Assembly: GCA_937996625.1 (NCBI GenBank)
Contig: CALKVA010000016.1
Coordinates: forward strand, 1 to 64,000
Direction of reading: 5' to 3'
Length of the DNA: 64,000 bases
From: UBA5951 sp009936885
GTDB lineage: Bacteria; Pseudomonadota; Alphaproteobacteria; Puniceispirillales; Puniceispirillaceae
A program made the position numbers and the translations under genes. The notes under the pieces were generated by a model that made no database searches, was not told the DNA's origin, and saw nothing but the letters and a program-made list of their open reading frames with translations. Every line of letters begins with the position of its first letter. The first letter of the stretch is position 1. This document shows positions 8,680 through 16,887 of this stretch, one piece after another.

Positions 8680-10839
8680 CTAAATCTCTTCTTGCCAATA
8701 TTTTTCAATCAAATGCGCTGTTACAATCTCTTTAATTAAATCATCAACAGGTCCGTCAAAGCCGATTTCCTGCAATGAGCGTACTACCAATGCCAAATCA
8801 TTCGCTGAGATATGGATGAGTTTGTATTTTTCAAACATCGCAGAAATGATCAATATCGTCTCTGCGGTGCGACGATTTTTGGAAGCTTCAATCAGCGCAT
8901 TTCTCAGTACTGGCTCTAACTCGAGACTTTCAGTAGCATTTGGCTTTTCAACGTTTAATGATGCAAGTTCTATCCAGCTAAGCGGCGTTTGTATCATGAG
9001 TGCCTGATCAAATACAGGAAGCAGGTGCGCTAAATCAAATTCCTTAAGTACATCTATAGATGGTTTATCAGCCGTACTAGCATTCATAAGAAGAAATAAT
9101 TTATCCATCTCCATAGATGAGATATTAGTATCTTGGGCAGGCGTGTTTGTGAGCTCATGGAGCAAAACCATTTTTTCAAATTGAGGCTTCAATTCAGGAA
9201 CAATTAAAGGCAACCCATCTGCTGTAAGACGTGTTTTTGCTAAATCTGCATAGAAGGGAAGTAATGCTGGCCCATTGCCAAATTTAACTTCTTCTTTGAA
9301 AGCAGATAGGAAAAGAAGATCATAATCCTGCTGAACCTCCGCTTGGAACATACTTCCTGCAAGGGCTGCATAAATTTCTGCACTTGCGATAAGCCTCAAC
9401 TCGCCATTAGTGTTTTGTAATATGCTAAAAGCTGTTTCTATGGGACGCTCTGCATCATATAAGCTTCGTATAAGTGCCGATGCTTCAAATGCTGATTCGC
9501 TTTGTTGCAAAATCTGCTTCATCGCAAAGGCAAGCCTTGCTTCCCGGGTAGTATTTTTAATTAGATTGCTAGCCTGCATCATTGAAGATGGTAACTCTGA
9601 GACCTGATGCCATTCAATTGGCGCCTCTGCTAAATCCATTAAGCTTAAATGAAGCGGCGTAAGAGATGACTGACCTAATTCAAGATTGCTGGATTGTTCT
9701 GAATGAAAATTTTCAAGTAATGCAAAGAACAAGGGATCTTCCTCGCCGCTAGTGCTCATTAACTCAGCCAGAAAAAGGGCATCTTCATAAGCACCATCAA
9801 TAATTTTGCAAACTATCTGAACTTTTAGCCAGAATGCATCAAAATCTTGTGATACTTTCTTATCTGCTTTTGAACAGGTAACCTCATCATCATATGAGAG
9901 CAAATCATATGCTCCTAACCAGCGTTGCCATTCATCCCAACTTTGGTCATCCTCTGGCAATTTGCGAATAAGATCAGCCAAAGCATCAGAATGGCCTGCT
10001 CTTGCAAGCCATTCAATTCTATCAACCACCAATGAGTGAGCAACATCGCTATTGCCGGCCACCCCGATAGGGGGTGCAGACTTTCTGATAATTGCAGAAT
10101 AAACAAGGGCGTTTATGGTTTTAGAAGCCCCATAAGGCTCGCTTACTTGATATAAATAGCGTATGTGGTGTGGTTTTGAGCCGCTCCATAATAATGTACT
10201 AAATGGCATTTGGCGCTGTTGCCAATCAGCAATGCCTGTTGTCACCAGGCCTACACCAGATAAATTGCGCAATCCCACACTAACCGCAGGTGTGGCAAAA
10301 CCAGTATCTTTTAGTGCCTGCTCTTCTAATATTTGCTCTTCTGATATTTGCTCATTAGGCAAAATTGCTGGGACAGCTTGTTGTGATTTATTATCAAACT
10401 GATCACTTATTTGTTTGTCGAGTTGGAGCTGTTCTGCAGTAAACAACTCGCTAATGAGCGTATCCAAATCAGACGTATTATCGCCCAAAAGACTGCCATT
10501 CTTAAGAGGAGCACTATTAGCTGTTAAATCCGTCTCATCAATCTCTGATAGCGGTGTTTGGCTATCCGTTCCATCTTCAGGAATGGTCGCTGTTAAGTCG
10601 AATAAATTTAATTCTGGCTGACTAGCTGTTTCTGAAATAAAAGGGGGCATATCTGTAGCAAGCGGGGATTGCGCCTCGGGGAAGCGAGGCTGCTCAATAC
10701 TTTGAGTTTGGGTTTGTGATGAGATGTTACTTCCATTTGGCGCAGAATTAACATCATAAATTATATCTTGTGAATGTCCTGAATGCGGCACAACAGAACC
10801 TAAAACACCAATAACAAAAACTCTAATCAACACCAACAT
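8680..10839 (-). CDS. Large exported protein of unknown function
   Basis: I do not recognise this protein. From the ATG at 10839 it has 719 residues. The start is preceded by AGGG and directly follows the stop of the upstream small ORF (TAA, G, ATG), which argues for translational coupling. In-frame TTG 10866 and ATG 10863 lie further upstream inside that ORF. A signal peptide is visible (MLVLIRVFVIGVLGSVVPHSG, then HSQ). Residues ~25-190 are acidic, rich in Ser, Thr, Gln and Asp, and probably disordered, with a short SEEQI/LEEQA repeat. The remaining ~520 residues look mostly alpha-helical, perhaps a TPR- or HEAT-like solenoid, and end in KYWQEEI. Secretion to the periplasm or outer surface is likely. 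It lies between xerD and the divergent aroK. Confidence 0.75.
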   Translation of the reverse strand: MLVLIRVFVIGVLGSVVPHSGHSQDIIYDVNSAPNGSNISSQTQTQSIEQPRFPEAQSPLATDMPPFISETASQPELNLFDLTATIPEDGTDSQTPLSEIDETDLTANSAPLKNGSLLGDNTSDLDTLISELFTAEQLQLDKQISDQFDNKSQQAVPAILPNEQISEEQILEEQALKDTGFATPAVSVGLRNLSGVGLVTTGIADWQQRQMPFSTLLWSGSKPHHIRYLYQVSEPYGASKTINALVYSAIIRKSAPPIGVAGNSDVAHSLVVDRIEWLARAGHSDALADLIRKLPEDDQSWDEWQRWLGAYDLLSYDDEVTCSKADKKVSQDFDAFWLKVQIVCKIIDGAYEDALFLAELMSTSGEEDPLFFALLENFHSEQSSNLELGQSSLTPLHLSLMDLAEAPIEWHQVSELPSSMMQASNLIKNTTREARLAFAMKQILQQSESAFEASALIRSLYDAERPIETAFSILQNTNGELRLIASAEIYAALAGSMFQAEVQQDYDLLFLSAFKEEVKFGNGPALLPFYADLAKTRLTADGLPLIVPELKPQFEKMVLLHELTNTPAQDTNISSMEMDKLFLLMNASTADKPSIDVLKEFDLAHLLPVFDQALMIQTPLSWIELASLNVEKPNATESLELEPVLRNALIEASKNRRTAETILIISAMFEKYKLIHISANDLALVVRSLQEIGFDGPVDDLIKEIVTAHLIEKYWQEEI

Positions 10840-10840
10840 C

Positions 10841-10990
10841 TTAATCCCTGAATTTACTATCATCAATTACCTGAGACACAGCCTTACTGGGTGCAGGTAT
10901 TTTCCAATTCGATAAGAATATCCCTCCAAAAATCGTGCCAACTGCTATCAGAATAATCACCGTAAGAAACATCTTCATTTCTAGCCTCAT
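10841..10990 (-). CDS. Small membrane protein coupled to the large exported protein
   Basis: A 49-codon ORF reading leftward from the ATG at 10990 to the TAA at 10841. It has one hydrophobic segment (about residues 8-26, MFLTVIILIAVGTIFGGIF) followed by a short polar tail ending SKFRD. In-frame ATGs at 10978 and 10972 are alternative starts, and AGG precedes 10978. Its stop is one base from the ATG of the 719-residue exported protein, an arrangement typical of coupled genes. No family is recognised. It may anchor or localise its partner, but that is inference only. Confidence 0.6.
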   Translation of the reverse strand: MRLEMKMFLTVIILIAVGTIFGGIFLSNWKIPAPSKAVSQVIDDSKFRD

Positions 10991-11040
10991 GCTCTTTTTT
11001 GTTTTTGGTATAAACTAACACTGCATAACCTAAAATCCAA

Positions 11041-11060
11041 TCGGATCTATTCGGATCTAT
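11041..11060. repeat. Two direct copies of TCGGATCTAT
   Basis: Two adjacent perfect 10-bp copies lie in the 224-nt divergent spacer between the small membrane ORF and aroK, followed by a related CTAGATCT. The spacing of one helical turn could suit a DNA-binding protein. It could equally be a slippage duplication. Confidence 0.5.
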
Positions 11061-11214
11061 CTAGATCTGCATTTTAACTTTAATACAATAAAAATAATCA
11101 ATGATTATGGCGTTAATACGGCATCAAAGCTGGTTTTATTATTCATTATCTTTAGTATTTATTACACGCAGTTCTTGTTTGCCGAATAGTTGTTAGCTCG
11201 TTAGAAAGTATACT

Positions 11215-11787
11215 ATGAAACAAAATCAAAATTATCTTCTGTCACACACAGTTGCCTTAATTGGTTTAATGGGTGCTGGCAAAACCACGCTCGGCAGATA
11301 TTTTGCAAGATCGCTATCTGTAGATTTTATAGATAGTGATGATGAAATTGTAAAACGTGCTGGTATTTCCATTCCAGATATTTTTGAGCTAAGCGGAGAA
11401 GAAAAATTTCGTGATATAGAGCAACGGGTAATATCAGATATTCTTCAAGGCTCTCCTGTAATATTATCAACTGGTGGAGGTGCATTCATCTCACCAAAAA
11501 CAAGGGAGATACTCAGCAATAAATCGGTTATAATATGGCTACGGGCGGAACCAGAAACATTATTATCCAGAATGGATAACCTTCATAGCCGCCCTTTGCT
11601 TGCAAAAGGAGACCCTCTCTTAATCCTGACTAACCTATCTGATGAGCGAAAACGCTATTATGAACAAGCAGATGTGATTATTGATACAGACAACCTTTCT
11701 GCTACACAGGCTTTAAGAGAACTTGTCTCTGCTTTACAGAAGCGAGATGTTTTGCGATTAGAAAACACTGTTCAAAAGGAATTATAA
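11215..11787 (+). CDS. aroK: Shikimate kinase AroK
   Basis: Phosphorylates shikimate to shikimate-3-phosphate in the chorismate pathway. The Walker A GLMGAGKT is at residues 17-24. The substrate-binding SDDEI (about 41-45) and GEEKFRDIE (about 61-69) follow, then STGGGAF and the lid SRPLLAKGDP. The 190 residues are normal. The TAA stop shares a base with the ATG of aroB (TAATG), so the pair is translationally coupled. aroK-aroB followed by a CNNM-type membrane protein is a common alphaproteobacterial operon. Confidence 0.95.
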   Translation: MKQNQNYLLSHTVALIGLMGAGKTTLGRYFARSLSVDFIDSDDEIVKRAGISIPDIFELSGEEKFRDIEQRVISDILQGSPVILSTGGGAFISPKTREILSNKSVIIWLRAEPETLLSRMDNLHSRPLLAKGDPLLILTNLSDERKRYYEQADVIIDTDNLSATQALRELVSALQKRDVLRLENTVQKEL

Positions 11788-12908
11788 TGAGCCCAGTTGA
11801 AAAAATTATAGTTGGCCTTGAAGAAAGGTCCTATCCAATTTTTATTGGCCCTGATTTACTAAAAGAGGCTGATACATATCTTGCTGATTTTATTTCAGAT
11901 AGGCAGGTTATTATTATCAGCGATACCATAATCGGCCCTTTATATCAGGGGTCATTTACAAAAAAAATTACGCCTTTATGCACTAGATTAGGCAACCTTT
12001 TTGTTCCAGCTGGTGAAGCATCAAAATCATTATCTGCCTATAATACACTTTGCGAGGAAATACTAAATATAGGGATAGACCGCAAAACGGTTCTAATTGC
12101 ACTAGGGGGCGGTGTCATAGGGGATTTGGTTGGTTTTGTAGCGGCAAGTCTTCTGAGAGGGATTGATTTCATTCAGATACCAACAAGCCTGTTAGCACAA
12201 GTAGATAGCTCTGTTGGCGGAAAAACAGGTATAAATGCAACAGCTGGTAAAAACTTAATTGGGGCATTTCATCAACCAAAACTAATTCTAGCAGATACCA
12301 GTCTGTTATCAACGCTGCCCAAAAGAGAGCTCCTTTCTGGTTATGCAGAAATCGTAAAATATGGTCTTCTTGGAGATGCTGAATTTTTTTCCTGGCTAGA
12401 GGAAAATTGGTCTAATGTGTTATCTTTAAAGCAGGATCAGATTGTTTTTGCCGTCAAGCGTTCCTGTGAGATGAAGGCTGATATTGTTGCAAAAGATGAG
12501 ACGGAAACAGGAATCCGAGCTCTGTTAAATCTTGGTCATACATTTGCACATGCGTTTGAGGCTGTTGGACGCTATAATGGAGATTTATTGCATGGCGAGG
12601 CAGTAGCAGCTGGACTTGGACTTGCCTTCGACTTTTCAGTAGCAAAACAGATATGCAAGCCAGAAGATGCTTTGCGTGTTCATGCGCACCTGATGGAAGT
12701 TGGACTACCAGATGATTATAGCGCGCTACCTGCTGGCAAGGCTGCTGTCTCTACCTTGATAAAGCATATGAAAAAAGATAAAAAAGCCATTGCTGGAAAT
12801 TTGACTTTTATTCTGACCCATAAAATTGGTGAGGCCTGCGTTATGCCAAATATTTCTGAGAACGAATTAACCACATTCTTTATGGCAAAAGGGGTTAATC
12901 ATGTTTGA
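11787..12908 (+). CDS. aroB: 3-dehydroquinate synthase AroB
   Basis: Converts DAHP to 3-dehydroquinate with NAD+ and a divalent metal, the second step of the shikimate pathway. The NAD-binding GGGVIGDLVGFVAA (about 107-120) and SSVGGKTGIN are present. The metal ligands sit in GYAEIVKYG, LLNLGHTFAHAFE and LLHGEAVAAGL. The 373-residue length is normal. It overlaps aroK by 1 nt at its start and the next membrane protein gene by 8 nt at its end, so three genes form one operon. Confidence 0.96.
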   Translation: MSPVEKIIVGLEERSYPIFIGPDLLKEADTYLADFISDRQVIIISDTIIGPLYQGSFTKKITPLCTRLGNLFVPAGEASKSLSAYNTLCEEILNIGIDRKTVLIALGGGVIGDLVGFVAASLLRGIDFIQIPTSLLAQVDSSVGGKTGINATAGKNLIGAFHQPKLILADTSLLSTLPKRELLSGYAEIVKYGLLGDAEFFSWLEENWSNVLSLKQDQIVFAVKRSCEMKADIVAKDETETGIRALLNLGHTFAHAFEAVGRYNGDLLHGEAVAAGLGLAFDFSVAKQICKPEDALRVHAHLMEVGLPDDYSALPAGKAAVSTLIKHMKKDKKAIAGNLTFILTHKIGEACVMPNISENELTTFFMAKGVNHV

Positions 12909-14193
12909 TCATCTAACATTGATACTATCGATCACTCTGCTGATATTTTTATCTGCCTTTTTTTCAAGTTCTGAGACTGCATTAACCGCTGCATCAGATG
13001 CAAGAATGCGGCAATTAGCACGCAATGGCAGCAAAAATGCAAAACTTGTTGAAAAATTACGAAGTGATAGAGAAGAGCTTATCGGGGCTATTCTAATCGG
13101 TAATAATGCCGTAAATGTGCTTGCTTCTGCTGTTGCAACATCTGCTGCGATTACTTTGGTTGGCGATAATGGCGTATTCATTGCAACTCTAGTAATGACT
13201 ATTTTACTTATTTTATTCGCAGAAGTACTCCCAAAAACCTATGCCTTCAATCATGCCAACCAATATGCACTTCTGGTAGCAACGCCGATTCGTTTCGTTG
13301 TTTTACTGTTCAGCCCTTTATCAATAGCACTTCGCTGGATGGTGATCATATTTCTAGGCTCCGCACGCGAGCAACAAGAAGATAGAGAAGAGGAGCTGCG
13401 AGGAATGATAGAGCTTCATTCCGATAATGCTGATTCAGAACAACGTGAAAAAAAAGCAATGCTGTCTTCGGTTCTTGATTTATCTGAGCTAACAGTAGAT
13501 GAAATTATGACACATCGTGGCTCTGTATCGATGGTAAATGTAAGTGACAAGCCAGAAGATATTGTCTCATTTGTTCTGAACTCACCTCATACCCGCTTGC
13601 CTATTTATTCTGGAAAGCCAGAGAATATTATTGGCGTTCTACACGTAAAAGACTTGCTACGCAGTTTGCAGAATTCTAATCCTGAGACATTAGAAGAATT
13701 TGATGTCGCTAAAATAGCTAGCCCGACTTATTTTATCCCAGAGACAACCTTATTAGCCAGTCAACTTCAGGCATTCAGAACAAGAAGAGAGCACTTTGCA
13801 ATCGTTGTAGATGAATATGGCGATTTCAGGGGGATTGTAACACTTGAAGATATTATTGAGGAGATCGTAGGTGATATTGATGATGAGCATGATGAAGAGC
13901 TGGCCGGATGTACAGCACAAGCAGACGGATCTTATGTTGTAGATGGTAATGTTACGATTCGTGACCTAAACAGAATATTAGACCTTACGCTGCCAGATGA
14001 TGATGCTTCTACCGTAGCTGGGCTATTATTATATGAGACCAGAACGATCCCACTTCCCGGTCAAGAGTTTAAAATTCACGGAATGCGTTTTCGAGTTGTT
14101 CACAGGGAAAACAATCAAATCAACAGTCTTCGTATATGGACAAAACAGAAAAATACATCCACAAAAAAATCCTCTTCAAGCGTGACAGAGTGA
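12901..14193 (+). CDS. CNNM/CorC-HlyC family membrane protein with CBS pair
   Basis: Residues ~1-180 form a DUF21/CNNM transmembrane domain (about four segments; SAFFSSSETALTAAS and LLILFAEVLPKTYAF are hallmarks). A CBS-domain pair follows (about 200-325, with VDEIMTHR and RREHFAIVVDEYGDFRGIVTLEDIIEEIVGDI). A CorC_HlyC domain ends the protein (about 340-420). Family members are linked to magnesium or divalent-cation transport and were first labelled haemolysins; the cation is not identifiable here. The 430 residues are typical. It overlaps aroB by 8 nt, a conserved neighbour arrangement without a known functional reason. Confidence 0.9.
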   Translation: MFDHLTLILSITLLIFLSAFFSSSETALTAASDARMRQLARNGSKNAKLVEKLRSDREELIGAILIGNNAVNVLASAVATSAAITLVGDNGVFIATLVMTILLILFAEVLPKTYAFNHANQYALLVATPIRFVVLLFSPLSIALRWMVIIFLGSAREQQEDREEELRGMIELHSDNADSEQREKKAMLSSVLDLSELTVDEIMTHRGSVSMVNVSDKPEDIVSFVLNSPHTRLPIYSGKPENIIGVLHVKDLLRSLQNSNPETLEEFDVAKIASPTYFIPETTLLASQLQAFRTRREHFAIVVDEYGDFRGIVTLEDIIEEIVGDIDDEHDEELAGCTAQADGSYVVDGNVTIRDLNRILDLTLPDDDASTVAGLLLYETRTIPLPGQEFKIHGMRFRVVHRENNQINSLRIWTKQKNTSTKKSSSSVTE

Positions 14194-14233
14194 CCCTGTT
14201 AATATAATTTTAAAAAAATAAGGAGACAGGAAA

Positions 14234-14758
14234 ATGGGGTTGCCAGAACCAGCTGAACGCCATCTTGTGCATAACCGAAGAATCAGGTGTAACGGTTATG
14301 TGCGTGCAGATGGTCATTTTGACATAGAGGCTGAACTTATAGACAGCAAGACCTATGATTTTCCATCTGACACATATGGCACGGTTTACCAAGATACGCC
14401 GTATCATCATATGCTAGTGCGTATAACAGTTGATCTTGATCTAAGCGTAACAGATGCCGCAGCAGTAACACTTGCAGGCCCTTATCAGATATGTCCGCAA
14501 GGAGCGCAAAACATCACAAATTTAATTGGATTAAAAATTGGCCCTGGTTGGAAGCGGCGCGTGCAAACCGCGATTGGCGGGCCTTCTGGATGCACTCATA
14601 TTACAGAGTTAACTGGGCCTATGGCGACCACCGCCTATCAGACTATTGGCGGCGAGATATCACGTCGGCGTAGAGAACAGATAAAAGATGATAATTTACC
14701 TGAAACCAATCAGGATAGTAGTTTAAAAAATAGCTGTATTGCATTTTCGAAAAGCTAA
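14234..14758 (+). CDS. DUF2889 family protein
   Basis: 174 residues matching the DUF2889 pattern: an N-terminal RRIRCNGYVRADGHFDIEAELIDSK segment with the conserved D-G and E-L-D residues, then YHHMLVRITVDLDLSVTDA, the CP and GC residues (YQICPQ, PSGCTHITEL) and a C-terminal AYQTI. Function of the family is unknown. It lies 40 nt after the CNNM protein with an AAGGAGA Shine-Dalgarno, so it may join that operon. Its stop is 3 nt from that of the convergent bolA. Confidence 0.85.
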   Translation: MGLPEPAERHLVHNRRIRCNGYVRADGHFDIEAELIDSKTYDFPSDTYGTVYQDTPYHHMLVRITVDLDLSVTDAAAVTLAGPYQICPQGAQNITNLIGLKIGPGWKRRVQTAIGGPSGCTHITELTGPMATTAYQTIGGEISRRRREQIKDDNLPETNQDSSLKNSCIAFSKS

Positions 14759-14761
14759 TAT

Positions 14762-15022
14762 CTAACTAGATTTTACATTCAAAGCGAGCGCATGGACGGT
14801 TGTGCATAGTAAGGGCTGTAATATTTCATGCACTAGCCGATGAGATTGAACTCTAGATTTACCGGCGAATGTAGCAGAAATTATATCAACTTCAAAATGC
14901 GTCTCCCTACCTGGCTGTGCACCAGCATGACCAGAATGAGCTTCACTCACATCCCGCACCTCCATGAAAACAGGAGAAAACGCATTTTCTAATAATTCTT
15001 CCATCTGAGTTTTTGTTGACAT
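14762..15022 (-). CDS. bolA: BolA family protein
   Basis: 86-residue BolA domain protein. The conserved FMEVRDVSEAHSGHAG, the HFEVDIISATFAGKSRVQSHRLVHEIL helix and the histidine that ligates iron-sulfur clusters with monothiol glutaredoxins are all visible. The likely role is Fe-S trafficking with a Grx partner, or stress-linked regulation. Position beside a J-domain gene and cobS/cobT is a conserved alphaproteobacterial neighbourhood. The TTTCTGTTG-like stationary-phase promoter logic of E. coli bolA cannot be seen here. Confidence 0.92.
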   Translation of the reverse strand: MSTKTQMEELLENAFSPVFMEVRDVSEAHSGHAGAQPGRETHFEVDIISATFAGKSRVQSHRLVHEILQPLLCTTVHALALNVKSS

Positions 15023-15139
15023 ATTTATTCATACTCTCCAATTATAAACCACTATAAATTCAGCATGTTCCTTATGATAACGCAATTTTATTAGCTCTGC
15101 CACCTTGTCTAAACAAGCTGATAGCTTTAATTTACCTGT

Positions 15140-15733
15140 ATGAGTGACGCAAAGATACCAAAATTAAAAGGCATTAAAGAACAGAGCGCACAAAAAAAAA
15201 TATGTGACGCAGATAGCTGTTCAGAAGTTGGCTTGTATCCAGCGCCGCGGAACCGTGACGCGTTGCGTACTTATTTTTGGTTTTGTCTGCCGCATATCCG
15301 TGACTATAATAAACGCTGGAATTATTTTGATGGGCTGAATGGTGACGCGCTAGAAGCTGAAATTCGGCGCGCTACCACTTGGGAGAGGCCAAGTTGGAAA
15401 TTTGGAACCGGCAGTTCTGATTCACATCAACGCACTTCTAATAATTTCTTCTCTGAAGATATTTTTGGCTTTTTCTCAGATGAAAACAAAACAGCTGATA
15501 ACAGCGCTCACCGCACAATGCATAAAGAGGAGCGCTGGGCGTGGCAAATCTTTAATATAGATCCCTGTGCCGAGCAAACAAAAATAAAACAGCAATATAA
15601 AAAGCTTGTAAAGCTAAATCATCCTGACAGAAATCAGGGGGATATAGATGCAGAAGAGAGGCTAAAAGAGATAAATAGTGCCTACTCAATATTGAAAAAA
15701 TTATACCCCGCTATTGATTTAAAATCCCAGTAA
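15140..15733 (+). CDS. J-domain (DnaJ-like) co-chaperone
   Basis: 197 residues with a C-terminal J domain (about 125-190) including the diagnostic HPD in KLNHPDRNQGD and the helix ERLKEINSAYSILKK. The N-terminal half is the characteristic region of alphaproteobacterial J proteins next to cobS. It starts with two cysteines (CDADSC), followed by YPAPRNRDALRTYFWFCLPHIRDYNKRWNYFDG. It should stimulate DnaK ATPase, with the client unknown. It is divergent from bolA and 128 nt upstream of cobS. Confidence 0.9.
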   Translation: MSDAKIPKLKGIKEQSAQKKICDADSCSEVGLYPAPRNRDALRTYFWFCLPHIRDYNKRWNYFDGLNGDALEAEIRRATTWERPSWKFGTGSSDSHQRTSNNFFSEDIFGFFSDENKTADNSAHRTMHKEERWAWQIFNIDPCAEQTKIKQQYKKLVKLNHPDRNQGDIDAEERLKEINSAYSILKKLYPAIDLKSQ

Positions 15734-15797
15734 TTGATAAAAAGTTATTTTTGGGGGTGGATTTTATGATTGATTATCAATAAATTCACATCAATTT

Positions 15798-15815
15798 GTT
15801 AGCATCTGTGCTAAC
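15798..15815. promoter_or_regulatory. Short perfect hairpin upstream of cobS
   Basis: GTTAGCA and TGCTAAC form a perfect 7-bp stem with a 4-nt loop (TCTG), 46 nt before the cobS start. No T-run follows, so a terminator is unlikely. It may be an operator or leader structure. A wider 8-bp inverted repeat (ATTGATAA at 15733-15740, TTATCAAT at 15774-15781) lies just upstream. Confidence 0.35.
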
Positions 15816-15861
15816 TCGTTAATTTTGGTACTATCTTTAATATTCTGAAAGGCGAATCCCT

Positions 15862-16866
15862 TTGTCTGAATTTATCAATAACAGCAATGCCGCGCATTCA
15901 ATCACTGCTCCTGATACAAATTATGATGTAAAAGAAACCTTTGGATTAGACATTGATATGCAGGTCCCTGGTTTTTCTGCTTCCTCTGAGTATGTCCCGA
16001 CCTTAGATCCTGACTATCAGTTTGATCATGATACCACGCTTGCGATATTAGCAGGATTTGCATTTAACAGACGGGTTATGATTCAAGGCTATCACGGCAC
16101 TGGTAAATCAACTCATATCGAACAGATTGCTGCTAAGTTGAACTGGCCTTGCCTTCGTATTAATCTTGATAGTCATATCAGCAGAATAGATCTGATAGGA
16201 AAAGATGCAATTGTTGTTAAAGATGGCAAGCAAATAACCGAATTTAAAGAAGGCTTGCTTCCATGGGCATTAAGAAATCCTGTCGCTCTTGTTTTTGATG
16301 AATATGATGCAGGTCGTGCAGATGTTATGTTTGTAATCCAGCGAGTATTAGAAGTAGATGGTAAATTAACGCTTCTAGATACCAATAAAGTCATTCACCC
16401 AAACCCAAATTTCAGGTTATTTGCAACAGCGAATACCGTTGGCCTTGGAGATACAACAGGGCTTTATCACGGCACACAACAAATTAATCAGGGTCAAATG
16501 GATAGATGGTCTATTGTGGCAACCCTGAACTATTTGCCTCACGAAGATGAGGTTGACATAATCGTTGCGAAACAAAAAAGCTATAATACGCAAGCTGGTA
16601 AGGAACAGGTATCGCAAATGGTTCGGATGGCGGATCTAACTCGCAAAGGTTTTATGGCTGGTGATTTATCAACCGTAATGTCCCCCAGAACTGTTCTAAC
16701 ATGGTCTGAGAATGCGCGCATTTTTAATGATATAACCATTGCATTCAGGCTGAGCTTTTTAAATAAATGTGATGAGGTTGAGCGTCCTGTGATTGCAGAA
16801 TATTACCAACGTGTGTTTGGCATTGATTTACCTGAATCTCCAAGCTTCTCGGCCAAAGCATCTTGA
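15862..16866 (+). CDS. cobS: Aerobic cobaltochelatase subunit CobS (MoxR-type AAA+ ATPase)
   Basis: ATPase subunit of the CobN-CobS-CobT complex that inserts cobalt into hydrogenobyrinate a,c-diamide in aerobic B12 synthesis. Walker A is GYHGTGKST (about 76-84) and Walker B is VALVFDEYD (about 141-149). GLLPWALRNP, the ATANTVG sensor segment and the C-terminal MSPRTVLTW are typical of CobS. The 334-residue length is normal. The start is TTG at 15862, with AAAGG about 9 nt upstream; no in-frame ATG gives a full N-terminus. cobT follows after 21 nt. The cobN subunit is not in this window. Confidence 0.95.
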   Translation: MSEFINNSNAAHSITAPDTNYDVKETFGLDIDMQVPGFSASSEYVPTLDPDYQFDHDTTLAILAGFAFNRRVMIQGYHGTGKSTHIEQIAAKLNWPCLRINLDSHISRIDLIGKDAIVVKDGKQITEFKEGLLPWALRNPVALVFDEYDAGRADVMFVIQRVLEVDGKLTLLDTNKVIHPNPNFRLFATANTVGLGDTTGLYHGTQQINQGQMDRWSIVATLNYLPHEDEVDIIVAKQKSYNTQAGKEQVSQMVRMADLTRKGFMAGDLSTVMSPRTVLTWSENARIFNDITIAFRLSFLNKCDEVERPVIAEYYQRVFGIDLPESPSFSAKAS

Positions 16867-16887
16867 AAATAGAAACGGCCTGTTAGA

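Noticed and set aside
12454..12645. Leftward 63-codon ORF rich in Gln and Leu inside aroB.
   Set aside because: It lies entirely within a conserved gene on the opposite strand and shows no domain or ribosome-binding site.
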